In this document: positions 23,101 through 27,344 of the stretch, in pieces
How positions within the stretch are numbered: the first letter of the stretch is position 1
Layout: every line of letters starts with the position of its first letter
Origin: Magnetospirillum moscoviense
Lineage (GTDB): Bacteria; Pseudomonadota; Alphaproteobacteria; Rhodospirillales; Magnetospirillaceae
NCBI RefSeq assembly: GCF_001650635.1
Contig: NZ_LWQU01000132.1
Span: forward strand, 1-43,927
Length of the DNA stretch: 43,927 nt
Direction of reading: 5' to 3'
Notes under the pieces: model-generated
What the model was told of the DNA's origin: nothing
The model's input: only the letters and a program-made list of their open reading frames with translations
Databases searched by the model: none
Program-made: the position numbers and the translations under genes

Positions 23101-25774
23101 CTTCGATGGTAACGAAGCCACGGCGGTGGGGGCCAACGGCCAGACCTACTCCTATAAGGACATCACAGTTACCTTGGCCGGTGACGCGGCCTACGAGGCC
23201 AACGAGACCTACACCGTGACGCTTTCCAACCCAGGCGAAGGCAGCTCGCTTCGCTTGGCCTCGGCCAGCGGTACGGTCAGCAATGACGACCTCGGCTACT
23301 TCATCGCCATCAAGGACGGCGTGACGACGGTGACCGAGGGCAATACGGATGAAACCGCTGACACTACGCCGGCTGGAACGCCGCCCGGTACGGTGACCTT
23401 CGTGGTCACCCGTGCCGCCGACTCGACCAGCTTGCATTCGACATCGACCGTCGCTTGGACGCTTTCGGCCGCCAGCGGCGATGGAAGCGCGGTGCAGGCC
23501 GGCGACGTCAGTGTCAGCGGCACAGGCGTTACCGCCAATGGCCTGGGCGGGACGGTGATCTTCGATGCCGATGAAACCAGCAAGGAGATCACCGTCACGC
23601 TGGTTGGCGACGGCGCGGTCGAAAGTGCGGCCAATTTGCGCATGACCCTCAGCCGCCAAGCCGGCGACACGACCAGCACCATCGTCACCCCCTCGGCCAC
23701 CGTGGCCCTGGTCGATGACGACGACACCATCTCGATTGCCGCCGGCGAGTTTAACGAGGCGCGGGTGGAAGGCAGCACCGAGGGCGGCTACACGCTGTAC
23801 ACCTTCAACGTCACCCGCAGTGGATCGAGCCTCGGGCAGGCGACCGTTGACTGGCTGGTCGAGACGGCCGGTGTCGCGCATCCCATCTCGGCCGCCGACA
23901 TCGACAGCATCTGGATTGACGGCGATCTGGTGATCTCCGACGACTTCGGATGCGGAACGATCACCTTCGCCGCCGGCGACACCACGCCCCGGACCATTGA
24001 GGTGCGGGTCAAGCACGATCAGATCGGCGAATTCGACGAGGGATTCACGGTGGCTCTGAGCAATCCGAGCTACGGATCGAACCTTGGCACCGAAACGGTG
24101 ACCCAGAGTGTCGTCAACGACGACGCGGCGATCACGCTGTCCATGGCGACGACGACGGTGAACGAGGGCAACGAGGGCTCGGATAACGCCATGACCTTCA
24201 CTATCACGCGCGAGGGCAACACCACGGGCGTAACCACGGTCAACTGGCAGATCCAGGCGTCCGGCGACAATCCCATCGACGAGGAGGATTTCGGTGGCTT
24301 CCTGCCCTCCGGCACAGTGACCTTCAGCGACGGTGAGTCGGTCAAGACCGTGACGGTTCTGACCGGCGGCGACAATGACTGGGAGGAGAACGAGAACTTC
24401 AAGATCGTCCTCAGCGATGCCGACATCATCGGTCCCAATTCGGTCGATGCCACGATCAGAAATGACGATCTGGGCGTCAGCGTGGTCGCTTACGGCAGCG
24501 GCGACTCTCCCTCGCCTGGAACCGCGTCTGGCCGTGAAGGTGACGCAGGCGAGTCGACCCCGTTCTACTTCCGCATCGAGGCAAGTGGCGCCGCCACCGC
24601 CACGACGGCGGTCGTGCACTGGCACATCGAGGGCACCGGCCTGCGTCCCATGAACCGCAACGACTTCGAGCCGGGCGATCTGCCGTCGGGCGAGGCGACC
24701 ATTTCGCTGCGCAATGGCATCGGAAGCGTGCTGATCGATATCGGCGTGGCCGGCGACGGCCTGTTCGGCCCGAGCGAAGCGTTCAAGGTGGTGCTCGACA
24801 GTGTCGAGGCCGAGGATGCCAACCAGAACGAGATCGGCGCGAGCATCGTGACCGCCGAGGCATTGATGACCGTCGAGGACGACGACATCCTGATCGCCCT
24901 GGCCCAGGACGGCGATATGTCGGTAATCGAGGGCAATGATGGGACGCAGAGCATGCGGTTCTACATCGACGTCCTCGGTCAGACCGAGAACAGCCCCAGT
25001 CTGGAGGACGTCCTGGTCAGCTTCTCTCTTACCGGAGATGTGGACGCGGCCGATTTCGCCGAAGGCACGTTCGATGACGAAGACGCCCTGTCGTGCTCCG
25101 AGAGGACGCTGCAATACGATAGCGACAATCAGCGCTACTACGTTCAGCTCGACGTCCAGGGCGATGCCTTGGTCGAGGGCCACGAGCGGTTCACGTTCCA
25201 TCTGGACAGCGCCGAGAACGATGGCAACACGAGCGGCTCGGTGGAAATCACCCAGGGTGGCCAGGATGTCTCCGGCATGATCGAGGGTGACGATTACGGC
25301 ATCCAGATCATCACGGCGAACCTTTCCCAGGCCGAGGACCGGGCCCGCTTCGTGTTCGAGGTGCTACGCAACGGCCCGACGGACATGGCCATGGAGGTGG
25401 AATGGAGCGTGGGTGTGCCAGATCAGACCGACGCCGGGGATGGCATCAGCGCCGACGATTTCATCGATCCGACCACGGGACGTCCGTTTGAGGGCAATTC
25501 CATCAGCGGCTCGATCACCTTCCTTGAGGGCGAGACGACCGGGCGCTTTACGCTTGAGGCTTCCCACGACTTCGGGGCCGAGAACGATGAGCGCTTCTGC
25601 GTTCTGGCATCGGTGACTCAGATTGGGGATACGGTGATCGACTCCAACAGTGCCTCGTTGGATATGTTCGCCTATACTGACGGCACCATATCCAACGACG
25701 ACGGTGATGTTCCGACTCCCTATGTGCCCCCTGCGATGCTTGAACCTATCCAGGATCCACATGCGGTAGGATAA
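2102..25774 (+). CDS. Giant (7890 aa) Calx-beta repeat surface protein, probable T1SS-exported adhesin
   Basis: One uninterrupted 23.7-kb frame encodes an acidic, Asp/Thr/Ser/Gly-rich protein. Rough order: a helical N-terminus without signal peptide (1-90); a Ser/Gly linker (90-280); an SdrD-B-like domain with the calcium-loop-like DTNNNGRLDAGE (281-375); a helical region (375-650); cadherin/VCBS-like repeats ending in NDTP or NDAP (650-1457); about 14 Calx-beta domains (1458-3440); a seven-copy module with DxDxDG loops (3583-5073 plus flanks); then about 17 more Calx-beta domains to the end. Calx-beta domains are calcium-binding beta-sandwiches common in bacterial adhesins. I see no RTX nonapeptides, no VWA domain, no LPxTG and no LapA-type N-terminal module. 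Its position next to tolC and in an operon with ABC and HlyD genes supports type I export. Ligand and exact role are unknown; adhesion or aggregation is inferred from architecture. Confidence 0.92.
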   Translation: MEKSERFSQVEAALRQQGISEEAAKAVLDAYQKAEAAGSKDAVVAALEALQSESARSGLSQDLIAQLSNMVAQALVTLVPPQDSTIGSGPNALQGIKSSDGTKANTPDASSGRPSSSTQPEPQVTSATPHFETAAKAPPVNIASLFEQTGSQAKGSEGGRGYGLVERPEITGLTYNDVSRSNNESSGRFAPPEVTALTGDGYSNANLIGGSKTENTLITADAFQGTTVLGTDSSKTQFGIGELGRGNVGRDGVFSTNLQSSSNTTSSSGTTSGGQGAGFTGVILDDYIAGAKVFIDTNNNGRLDAGEQFSITDSKGQFTLYGVAQGSRIVGVGGVDTRSGAPNSVSFKAIIDNASAGQDGKTGVAVSSLSTLLTTYVDQGFTSDQADNFVRNELGLPSKEAMGGKSLNEFDPGEDNPDDDIDATLQNQIVAYVRQVSVLIGAIGALIDGASNEESDAGIDIAYAAVIDKMVNGTLDLGSPADLTAVLNDAIETANDDGITSNLHASVSGVDGDANLLGVVLANVLQSVNDSARSDPTSKDSEASLRFGQSVLAEAFASLGQEAATGRGGDISLAPSLVQTVVYSDPTAVSDQVESIINTLEMFNTTPAEGYANAPIPLDIRLPVLGVGKSFDEIVISGVPAGMKLVYFDEANVNQDGTSKTIDLPIAGDGSYTVSNTWISNLAAVSEAELAEDVVLDIDASYTDTTDNSTTAYEGTLTITVLKTPNITVDSGELDGSGKIGGTEDAVSVVLPSMNIDRDTRFDITETISVRLTLSNSAAEKGELRLVGAAPAGVTVEGEETDTITLLGSRSALDSALAAGNLVKAVFDADFNTSLYPSASVEVEINDRHGQPLSVSTQTVTFAVAAVNDTPTLADSSPRLADIDATVTDGENAGTLVRDFVVPGTLEDVDFLPGETPERVAVTDLTVINGGHWEYKLSGGSWTTLAAPASGSATLLDSDTSVRYVPNGQGTPSITFKAWDGSGNTAGSTVTLASLDGHVSADTNRAELTVLANDSALAYTLEKTATEDTVLQFSQADFTGAVSSTSGSLASITVTSLPSNGTLRLGGTEVSDGDVITVANLGNLNFTPSQDYNGPVSFSWFATTAGDVDTDVADVVIEVESLNDAPIVGGTPEAVSVTESDPNPVGQIVGDLVLPAFSDAGENSDDMNALAGIAITGLSTAITDGAWQYRVAGTSTWVNLRSAGDGHGSNADPIFLAIDDEVRFVPSPGKTSISGGVTAYLIDTSIDNFTSGRQTTYDLSVLNSEDSGINVTGRGGSTPFSHTTITLTVSISGLNDAPVLDVSYDANLSVIDRTDQDNEGTRVGDLLATGAITDKDLSAEDETPHAIAVVGGGISASGHWEYRLADSEGWSALLPDTGTLTKHALLLGPDDYLRFVPEDGALPGSASLTFRAWDQSSHSAGDRLDLSLGASVGGRTAFSAATDTATVRILTNAEDLPVYSIIADSAAVLEGNPGDDPDVRDETGQYSIMTFVVSRVSTAEYYPADTVAWQVGGAISDLKASDYSGTVSFAEGETEKAIQIRVVRDATREANEDVVVQLGAPAGEGRLSQDSVAITRIINDDPTLAFASAAQTVVEGQDITFTIRRISGMGETVTLRYDVLSATGGEGLGSALDSDETAASGAVYFGINETEKTITLHTVDDESIADPQRFYLALSDENGTVNISKFASEGIVVSNDASISVTDVEAGQTVNGITTYTVTVERTGSLGFEHAFNFDLVGIGENPAQAENFLLEDDRRVVFAANDDPDAVSDTVTFTFQARPGLKTEGIRHFEVRIAEDDSDLAGSTADRVVIGVSAARGELVPNGVTATIVPVSAKLIEGSNSTTFAQSFQVQLSEATDEDVVITWTVSDYGGDNAANAADFVGGAFQHGTVTIAAGQTHSGTIFVTPASDGAVERNEKYYVDIDVASGPAEVRGISAVGTIVNDDAFIGFASTDPASAWEGATGQDGHFAVTVVRDGFARSEVSIGWYVELISDSSVPSNQRASAEDFVSGALPSGRVTFIPGATQADISFALTGNNALEYGEKFRIVLDGDTIQGGAQLSDNNVATGIIANDDAVISIDADSLVVSEDEGQGGSRTVTLTIVRDTHGASLPSAAVQWLASASGIEADDATAADFVGNRFPGGTVTFAAGSSTALITFTVAADDVVEGDESFQVALVGTTAAQHSLSTDPAQLTATVTLTNDDDLVSFSTSGGNLSQSVSEDGASHAGQTITYTLTRSGDLSKETSVDWHLGFDGKTAAPPDFKDANGDPYSGTVEGTAVFAAGSATATIVLSPVKDTSVESNETFSVILDTTGLSANGTRLATSNITAEGALVNDDVAISAAVSGTTLEANDGQTTTLTFTVSRSSGDTANQATDLTWSVAGSTIVVNGLRLADALSAGEFTAADQDGNNVLHWDAGDTSTRTITVTVNGDVLIEGDEAIRLTLANSGSASVADLSAATGTMATLHDNDASVWVEQLVSAISEGKSGQSRDVTFRIFRQGDIESDLTVALSPSGASGVSGPSSVTFHAATDDDTVYASGAQPKQWVDITYTVSGDDTLESGEALTLMLGALTTQNGYQASLDGTHASASTTITNDDNKITISSDATWNASTSRNEVVEGATSASPNDPDNTIHFTLTRDATGTLAAETVTWRIVGSGNFPVTAGDFPSGQGQLLDSDLPTGSVSFAQGATTATVSVTLDADRIIEPTEALALHLTDVSGNLQASDYAVTVIADDAGYNVIARDAELSEGNDASGSSYIYFDLAAIGANSRVYWQVTGASNADIDDLPTSNPGTGAAWYDSSSGGSIKGYYDFVSGTTENAVVALKVKQDSIVDADKTATIALYSDSGFSTPLTDDQSLALTAETDLIDDDAQLTLVASDGASLAEGSDPTPSNSANTDSWTTLTFTVNREGKTEQVSSVGWSVNLANGLTAQDFSDAVTSGTVTFAADEIEKTIVLKVKKDWLEESSETVTVTLGTPSAGTSLAGGSQSAQTVIENDDVTVQFAAGSLAVSHDEGDSGTTAFTFTIQRTGDTADLASTVTWSIAPNGALNSSDFSSNTIDYYSALPTGQVTFNTGETSKTITVNVRADTFTEWHDYLNRYPTTQGSSLEGDETFTVTLSNGATVKTSNSGYGNNTPSIGTSIGDNDEAAGTILNDDVGIHITDIRTNLAEGTVPDQDGDVNPSQDGVQTYIEQSITFERVGDPRQAVSFNWGVSDATNFSNQMMSGQAATGTVSWAAGDTSPKTITFRPQGDDAVESNYSFVLSVANSGNSAAIDEFSYGTSTNTVRNNTLNSDSIPLATFNVLRDEAGVWVTNEVQIHYDAWDSQQTSTTEQYSGSDPWSGNAYVPGHEGHINYSGSNADNVEGSLGSATSGSDYTAVPATTLTFDAEHLSRTVTVNLLADGTYETREGFSLFLDNASGATVADREVVVTVADDDSAQPSYRVNVNGSTAIEGMDEAVQFTVDLGKALTQDSTFSVALSDQTAAQSSSAGEAGDVARYFEYSTDGGATWQTSAPVFEFNYAAASSSVDDQVSVAYQFDNSESGESFDSWLEFSDLKADSGYRVGGVLQGLSHAGPNAGGTIHVVVDRDGAYVDDNADGVHDEGEDTEAFDCGGNDSVDLANNTVVIHFNDRPNQGLDFSGFGADDRVEIDRAAFHDNGWTADWANTTFANSTPDDYGGPYCHSKGYNTGCTDNGYASTAFLAYQNGSSFGVRAHCSGFWYSCSEAQLAHSLGEGNSDFNSVDMLQAVSFVGAGDEGGSGSAGLFTVWIPVRADVEIDTDALRVSIAGSGGSLSGDYAGLASLSEPDSETTQALLAWWNTQFEQEGVSVEDVQEYFAEFAMRNSDAVAVQFLRFDMEWDGYGDMTWSVEGLDPAMVVAPQDGGVFSDLRVVQDVTLDAGQTTVAADIALGAQAVFNVSNGMSAIDSFQPEGLQPTFEVTEDSIDAATGIRTVHVTVTRPDDSLDDVVNYRLNVPQLTDAAFLNGSDSMAGRLGFAAGEGTQELVFQFNAIVSDDSTPAPIHRDIGVIVGYDADGGLGAFIDTDQDHVLDASEATSDNLAFDADGNDLVGLDVNRVTVRFNDLPESALDFSGFGADDRIEFNLDEMARNGWALGDITARSASGCHSSSGGGERYRACSSQEVSGLTIHGDAFDVTAYAEASGNGAQTLEFRGSRSGSWTSQAVATLGGSETALALVNGENSLNRQISFVHNPTQHIVVDSDGAYVDSDADGIKDDNESTLAFSTSDGSDLVGLEYGSYVIHFNDAPDEALDFTGFGRDDRIEIDVSAFQANGWNDAISGMKDDEWRSANVHNEYYSGSFCSNRSLYFSDGSTFGVSAVRSMCYSSGYWCSSGAQAEVNRLTVRSNGGSGLELAQFGTGYLSETAINFSIDGNGGLMNRISFVNLPDAEPVQNIQVIVDHYDNGDLGTGVGAFVDLDADGVLDAAEASAENIAFDFETGEDFVDLASNHVTVRFNDVPDTVLDFRGFGSDDKIEINLAEFAANGWKLGTVTDTAAGGWNWSSCSQISHARSDLCLSGQTAHGDGFSFYANAEFSSGSSVLLRVSGYRMNSDGPCSNSSFAWTNGVGLASFGNPLNSHGNPIVDGSGRLNDQVSFVHNPTIHVVVESGGAFIDTDADGVLDNEEAVDSNRAFQSGWDDDSNWHFDDHVDLANNSVVIKFNDAPDSALNFEGFGKDDRIEIDLSALRANGWHVGADFTDSWRSNSISLSSSTKSFSSSVGLSGRTLAGNTYEFEVYADFESSEGYVSSNTLGMYVDADCASSMRADLAEFGCDNANNPIIDGNFGLMNRISFVQSHVEHVIVQADGGWIDSNADGILQSSEKTDDNLAFDFTVGAGESNALIDLAHSKVVLQFEDRPDQALDLSQFGLDDRIEIDRTAFGVNGWHGAANEGGSQSSDAWSGGSGAASSQKTVCSSCASIAVNAARSASGDNRLSVGTCTSSDGSERSAVLATFGENTSVIDGDGGLMDRISFVTSTIHVVVEADGAFIDANANGTLDDDEAAYAFDQFTGQDLIGLDQNRVVVHFNDAPDTPLDFSGFGWNDRIEIDRSAFAGNGWHAALSESRSDSGSWGSVDDAYAFRNFVREGESGFTFFGAFAQRSGSCSSSSSVIDRNVLGVFDCYYGEDGCGSNQATLADFGTGSVWDVNQSMLEGGFSNLVSFVGRELITGFDGEALTLDQGGSVSGGEMAYDGTITAGLGTDEILIRVPIIDDNLDEQVETLGLTVSAESGNSFTVPEQSGTSVVVDDDSPQITVGYSTLVDGQLNQGYLVQTIDINNRNGDVPSTTYSNTNYQSDSLANDAGAAQSFTVTLRFQGQWELALIDEDMPGTGQGYNQDSLFTLTDRLHRSPPQFLSFDGVAEMVDGEPTGYLLYEVDVPAGTKQILTRSAISDTALYGSEAQALIEAASAQVTHVDPIIVARETTVNEGDGTATIEVVVVGGDIGDGVSVDVQTQDGVWEDRTFVVSREYATAGELTLTWSVQALGGDNSEILIDGDGSTNYVHGYYAQSYTGTVNAEDFVIITSDGQSAQSGSGLPTGTVTFADGQKEAFITVRVRTDNIGEADEDFRVVLDQPPAGVQLLGNPDATQTYMVFDGAGYAKIVNDDQVFTIKGLVINEATNSKVTGNANNYTQADDDGMAIAGTPTGLTAPAGYSLHQFVIKREGDSSAAATVDYVIELKGVDGSGGFVETAGLDTQAAGAHEAETSDFLDYTSGNYDSAWGFTWGAAVGDVTSSDAKTITFLAGETERVVTIAVKNDSLVEDAEQFRVVLTNPVALEGNDGNPGVSETRGFADFLVGDNDGTTVSVSIGWLDNSSDASVNTLSNDVGNAAIDNAFLEGTSSDWLTSGDNDYSNDSTPNDHRLVLTFTRSHADATASQAFFEIDLSQSNYGSSDMVLETGSVAQITDYSSSSFWRGTVDFAAGETTATVVFRVPDDNMIEGNQSISVTLYDAEHLPESVYTTSSSINAGAALADTAGIGMSSSLADWNTTIRDPNAYTATATVVDDDIRLWLGDFRSAYPYSYSGNYDWTPDGDVDASNSWDPWEAYTVNEGNPADGYTADQAYTSDDGDFNLTFARAGVQSGDIALNWQVVLSGTASYADFNSDYWVDGSGNHTTVLASVAGVQGIVTVAGSASTDLSTMFAAKIEGLLAADRTVENNETFQLAFSVAGSPSNILFTPNYSYEALGSTYHTTNLAGRDTMTVDVVALNDDVTYGIARASTEGDNKVTEGDSGSAYIDFDISRSLGSSITGGYHGGSSVGWRIVGVDGYDINASDFLGGTTSGVISFSSHSFDVNGIWQRPTTYAAVNGVTINPDVSQVLRININPDSQVEYGEHFTVELYNPSVGYVDSANDSVEAIIVNDDTGVLVNDFRVTEGDSGTVQVQATVIRVGDLSGSSSFTWAKYNVDTNSTDFGTGTTGGSVTMTNTSGTVGAMADGFGVQSQTITTTVDVKGDATVEDDEDFRLVLSKSTGIDQMLLGSSTDQADGDVTDDTLAALGDRTYALSSTTSATAYVTVLNDDTVFSVQADTRSVTENSGGTFTFTITRSVATPQDQTVTWTVLSEGGRNVVDSADFGGSLPSGQVTFTGGELSKTITIQTPNTDTSPEADEVFTVQVTAFGTGSENDTFAVTGTGAKGVVVNDDAAIYINDSQEITQIEGSGSSTQYYRFDVVRSGVGVTGTSTVDWLVQLTTDGAGNTAQVSDFASLPTSVTASGWYDSSTNSIKGTSTFTADNYDTQTVVLALSPDNTLESSESFTIVLSNPSVGTIVESSNNAAGKIGDDDYSLSVAQTTSPGSDEGDGNNSMSFTVTRTGATDLAATVSWTLLFGDNADAGAGSLDYSDAVGFAASDDFRASTGNFTFPAGASTYTFTIPVRGDVQWEENELFTLKMDFDRNNGTSGTAWTTATLLNDDEGFSVAGTDGTLGTITAALEGSAGTPGQITFRVIREGDFSGGSTADWAITSSGQNPASTSNSTNDFAAALTGTVTFDGNEATAVGANGQTYSYKDITVTLAGDAAYEANETYTVTLSNPGEGSSLRLASASGTVSNDDLGYFIAIKDGVTTVTEGNTDETADTTPAGTPPGTVTFVVTRAADSTSLHSTSTVAWTLSAASGDGSAVQAGDVSVSGTGVTANGLGGTVIFDADETSKEITVTLVGDGAVESAANLRMTLSRQAGDTTSTIVTPSATVALVDDDDTISIAAGEFNEARVEGSTEGGYTLYTFNVTRSGSSLGQATVDWLVETAGVAHPISAADIDSIWIDGDLVISDDFGCGTITFAAGDTTPRTIEVRVKHDQIGEFDEGFTVALSNPSYGSNLGTETVTQSVVNDDAAITLSMATTTVNEGNEGSDNAMTFTITREGNTTGVTTVNWQIQASGDNPIDEEDFGGFLPSGTVTFSDGESVKTVTVLTGGDNDWEENENFKIVLSDADIIGPNSVDATIRNDDLGVSVVAYGSGDSPSPGTASGREGDAGESTPFYFRIEASGAATATTAVVHWHIEGTGLRPMNRNDFEPGDLPSGEATISLRNGIGSVLIDIGVAGDGLFGPSEAFKVVLDSVEAEDANQNEIGASIVTAEALMTVEDDDILIALAQDGDMSVIEGNDGTQSMRFYIDVLGQTENSPSLEDVLVSFSLTGDVDAADFAEGTFDDEDALSCSERTLQYDSDNQRYYVQLDVQGDALVEGHERFTFHLDSAENDGNTSGSVEITQGGQDVSGMIEGDDYGIQIITANLSQAEDRARFVFEVLRNGPTDMAMEVEWSVGVPDQTDAGDGISADDFIDPTTGRPFEGNSISGSITFLEGETTGRFTLEASHDFGAENDERFCVLASVTQIGDTVIDSNSASLDMFAYTDGTISNDDGDVPTPYVPPAMLEPIQDPHAVG
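6473..12420 (+). repeat. First Calx-beta domain array within the giant protein
   Basis: About 14 tandem copies of roughly 110-150 residues. Each opens with a strand followed by a 'xEGxx' acidic turn, continues with T-F-x-V-x-R, a 'DF..G..SGTVTFA.G' segment and 'D...E..E.F.V.L', and closes with 'I.NDD' or 'V.DDD'. Closing motifs are visible as IINDD, IVNDD, IANDD, LTNDD, LVNDD, ITNDD, IENDD, ILNDD and VADDD. The copies are diverged at the DNA level and no long identical tracts stand out, so this is an old expansion. The copy number is a hand count and approximate. Confidence 0.8.
12848..17320 (+). repeat. Seven-copy module with calcium-loop-like core and cysteine-bearing inserts
   Basis: Conserved cores lie at 12848-13084, 14174-14434, 14747-14980, 15338-15613, 15956-16225, 16547-16804 and 17081-17320. 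Each core runs I-x-V-V-V, then (A/G)xxxDxxADG, which resembles a calcium-binding loop, an acidic stretch, DLxxNxVxxxFNDxPD, LDFxGFGxDDRIEI and finally NGW. A variable insert follows, in most copies ending with a 'RISFV' or 'QVSFV' strand before the next core. All seven copies or their inserts carry cysteines, often close pairs such as CSSC. I do not recognise the family. The spacing between copies 1 and 2 is larger because another roughly 300-residue segment lies between them. Confidence 0.85.
17640..25720 (+). repeat. Second Calx-beta domain array within the giant protein
   Basis: About 17 further Calx-beta-like units run from just after the seventh module to near the C-terminus. Closing motifs include VDDD, IVNDD, VVDDD, LNDD, VLNDD, VVNDD, IGDDD, LLNDD, VSNDD, VVNDD, IRNDD, VEDDD and finally ISNDD. 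Several units are longer than those of the first array because of loop insertions, for example a Tyr/Asp/Trp-rich stretch at about 20180-20350. The protein then ends in a short Pro-rich tail (VPTPYVPPAM...) instead of an RTX block. The copy number is a hand count. Confidence 0.78.
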
Positions 25775-25813
25775 AGCACTGAATTCACTTCAACCATATT
25801 TTGTGACTGCCGC

Positions 25814-27322
25814 ATGATGCTATTAGATAAGTTTCTCGAAACAACGCTCCAAAATCTTGGGGCGCCAGCCTGTATCTTTGAGGGCAAGGTGATGAGCCGC
25901 GCCCAGTTTCTGAACATGGTTTGCCAATTCGCCTTGGCACTTCACGAGCGGGGTGTCCAACCCGGAGAAACCGTCGGCGTCTCGCTTCACCACGCGCCGG
26001 TGCATCTGGCCTTGATCCTGGCGCTGGCGCGGCTGGGAGCGATTTCGCTTCCGGTTCATCCACGCTCGCCGCCCCGCAACAAGTTACGGCTGATGAAGCA
26101 GTTTGGCGCTCGGCGGGTCGTGACGGTGCCGCCCCCCGCGAATGCGCCGGAGAGGACGTCTCAATCGCCTGAAGTCGAGGTGATCCGTATCAACGAACTG
26201 AAGCCGAAGGCGGCACCGACGCAAGGCGGCGCACGTATGGACCTTCGGGGGATGCTCGATTACTGGCCCACGCCTGACACGCTTGGTCGCATTGGCCTGA
26301 CCTCGGGTACGACGGGGTTCCCGAACGCGGTGTGCTATACGCACGCCTACTGGCTGCACCGCATCTTGAACACTGTCGAGCATTGCGACGAGTCGACGCG
26401 CCTGATGCCTGGCAACCTCCATCTCACCATGGGCAACATATCGGCCTTTGCCGCCTTGTTGGCGGGTGGGGTGGTTGTTTTCCACAAGCAGCGCCAGATC
26501 GAATCGTACATCAGTTCCATTCAGCTTTACGCAGTGACTCATGCCATGACGTCACCGGCCACCATCAAGGACCTGGCGGCGGCCTTGCCGCTAGAGGGCA
26601 ATGCCTTCCCGAGCATCCGCTATCTGCGCATTGTCGGCGGCGGCCTCTCGGAGAACTTGGTGACGTTGGCCAAGCGGCATCTCACTCCCAACATCTGGCT
26701 ACCCTACGGAATCAGTGAAGTCGGCGCTATCTCCATGGCCGACCCGGCCCTTCTTGACTCCAACCCGGATTACGCGGGCCGGCCCAAGCCGGGCGTGCAG
26801 GTGGAAGTCGTCAGCCCTGAGGGCAAGGTCCTGGGGCCGGGTGAGATTGGAGAGTTGCGTGTCCGGGTTCCGGAGATGCCGGCCGAGTACTACATGAATC
26901 CAGAACGCACCGCCGAGAAGTTCCGCGACGGCTGGTTCTACACCAACGACATCGGCACGGTGACTTCGGATGGTCTCGTCCGGCTGGAGGGGCGCAGCGA
27001 CGACCGCATCAATCTCGGTGGCCTGAAGCTGTATCCCGAGCGGGTCGAGGCCGTGCTCAATTCCCATCCGGACGTGCGGGACTCAGGTGTCTTCACCGTA
27101 TCGGACAAGGACGGCAACAAGGTGCTGGTCGCGGCCGTGGTCTTGAAGCAAGCAGACCAGCCGGTCAGCGATATGGTCGAGTTCTGTAAGGAGCGCAAGT
27201 TGGGCGGCATGACACCCCGTCGTTTTTTCATCGTCAAGGAGCTGCCCCGTAACGAGGCGGGGAAACTGATGCGGGCGGCTTTGCCCGAACTGCTGAGACG
27301 GCGTGATGAGTCCGTGCACTGA
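25814..27322 (+). CDS. AMP-forming acid ligase (ANL superfamily, acyl-CoA synthetase-like)
   Basis: This 502-residue adenylate-forming enzyme is expected to activate a carboxylic acid with ATP to an acyl-AMP, then pass it to CoA or another thiol or acceptor. Visible core motifs: the P-loop-like LTSGTTGFPNAV near residue 163, YGISEVGAIS near 298, the hinge region GWFYTNDIG and EGRSDDRINLGG near 370-400, and the C-terminal catalytic lysine in NEAGKLMR (Lys484). All are intact and the length is normal. The substrate cannot be read from the sequence. It starts 39 bases after the giant gene in the same direction, and the next gene begins 22 bases after its stop. No carrier-protein gene is nearby, so CoA is the default acceptor, but transfer to another molecule is possible. 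The start ATG 25814 has no strong ribosome site; ATG 25817 directly follows it. Confidence 0.88.
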   Translation: MMLLDKFLETTLQNLGAPACIFEGKVMSRAQFLNMVCQFALALHERGVQPGETVGVSLHHAPVHLALILALARLGAISLPVHPRSPPRNKLRLMKQFGARRVVTVPPPANAPERTSQSPEVEVIRINELKPKAAPTQGGARMDLRGMLDYWPTPDTLGRIGLTSGTTGFPNAVCYTHAYWLHRILNTVEHCDESTRLMPGNLHLTMGNISAFAALLAGGVVVFHKQRQIESYISSIQLYAVTHAMTSPATIKDLAAALPLEGNAFPSIRYLRIVGGGLSENLVTLAKRHLTPNIWLPYGISEVGAISMADPALLDSNPDYAGRPKPGVQVEVVSPEGKVLGPGEIGELRVRVPEMPAEYYMNPERTAEKFRDGWFYTNDIGTVTSDGLVRLEGRSDDRINLGGLKLYPERVEAVLNSHPDVRDSGVFTVSDKDGNKVLVAAVVLKQADQPVSDMVEFCKERKLGGMTPRRFFIVKELPRNEAGKLMRAALPELLRRRDESVH

Positions 27323-27344
27323 GCAATCCGACATGGAGCAAGGC

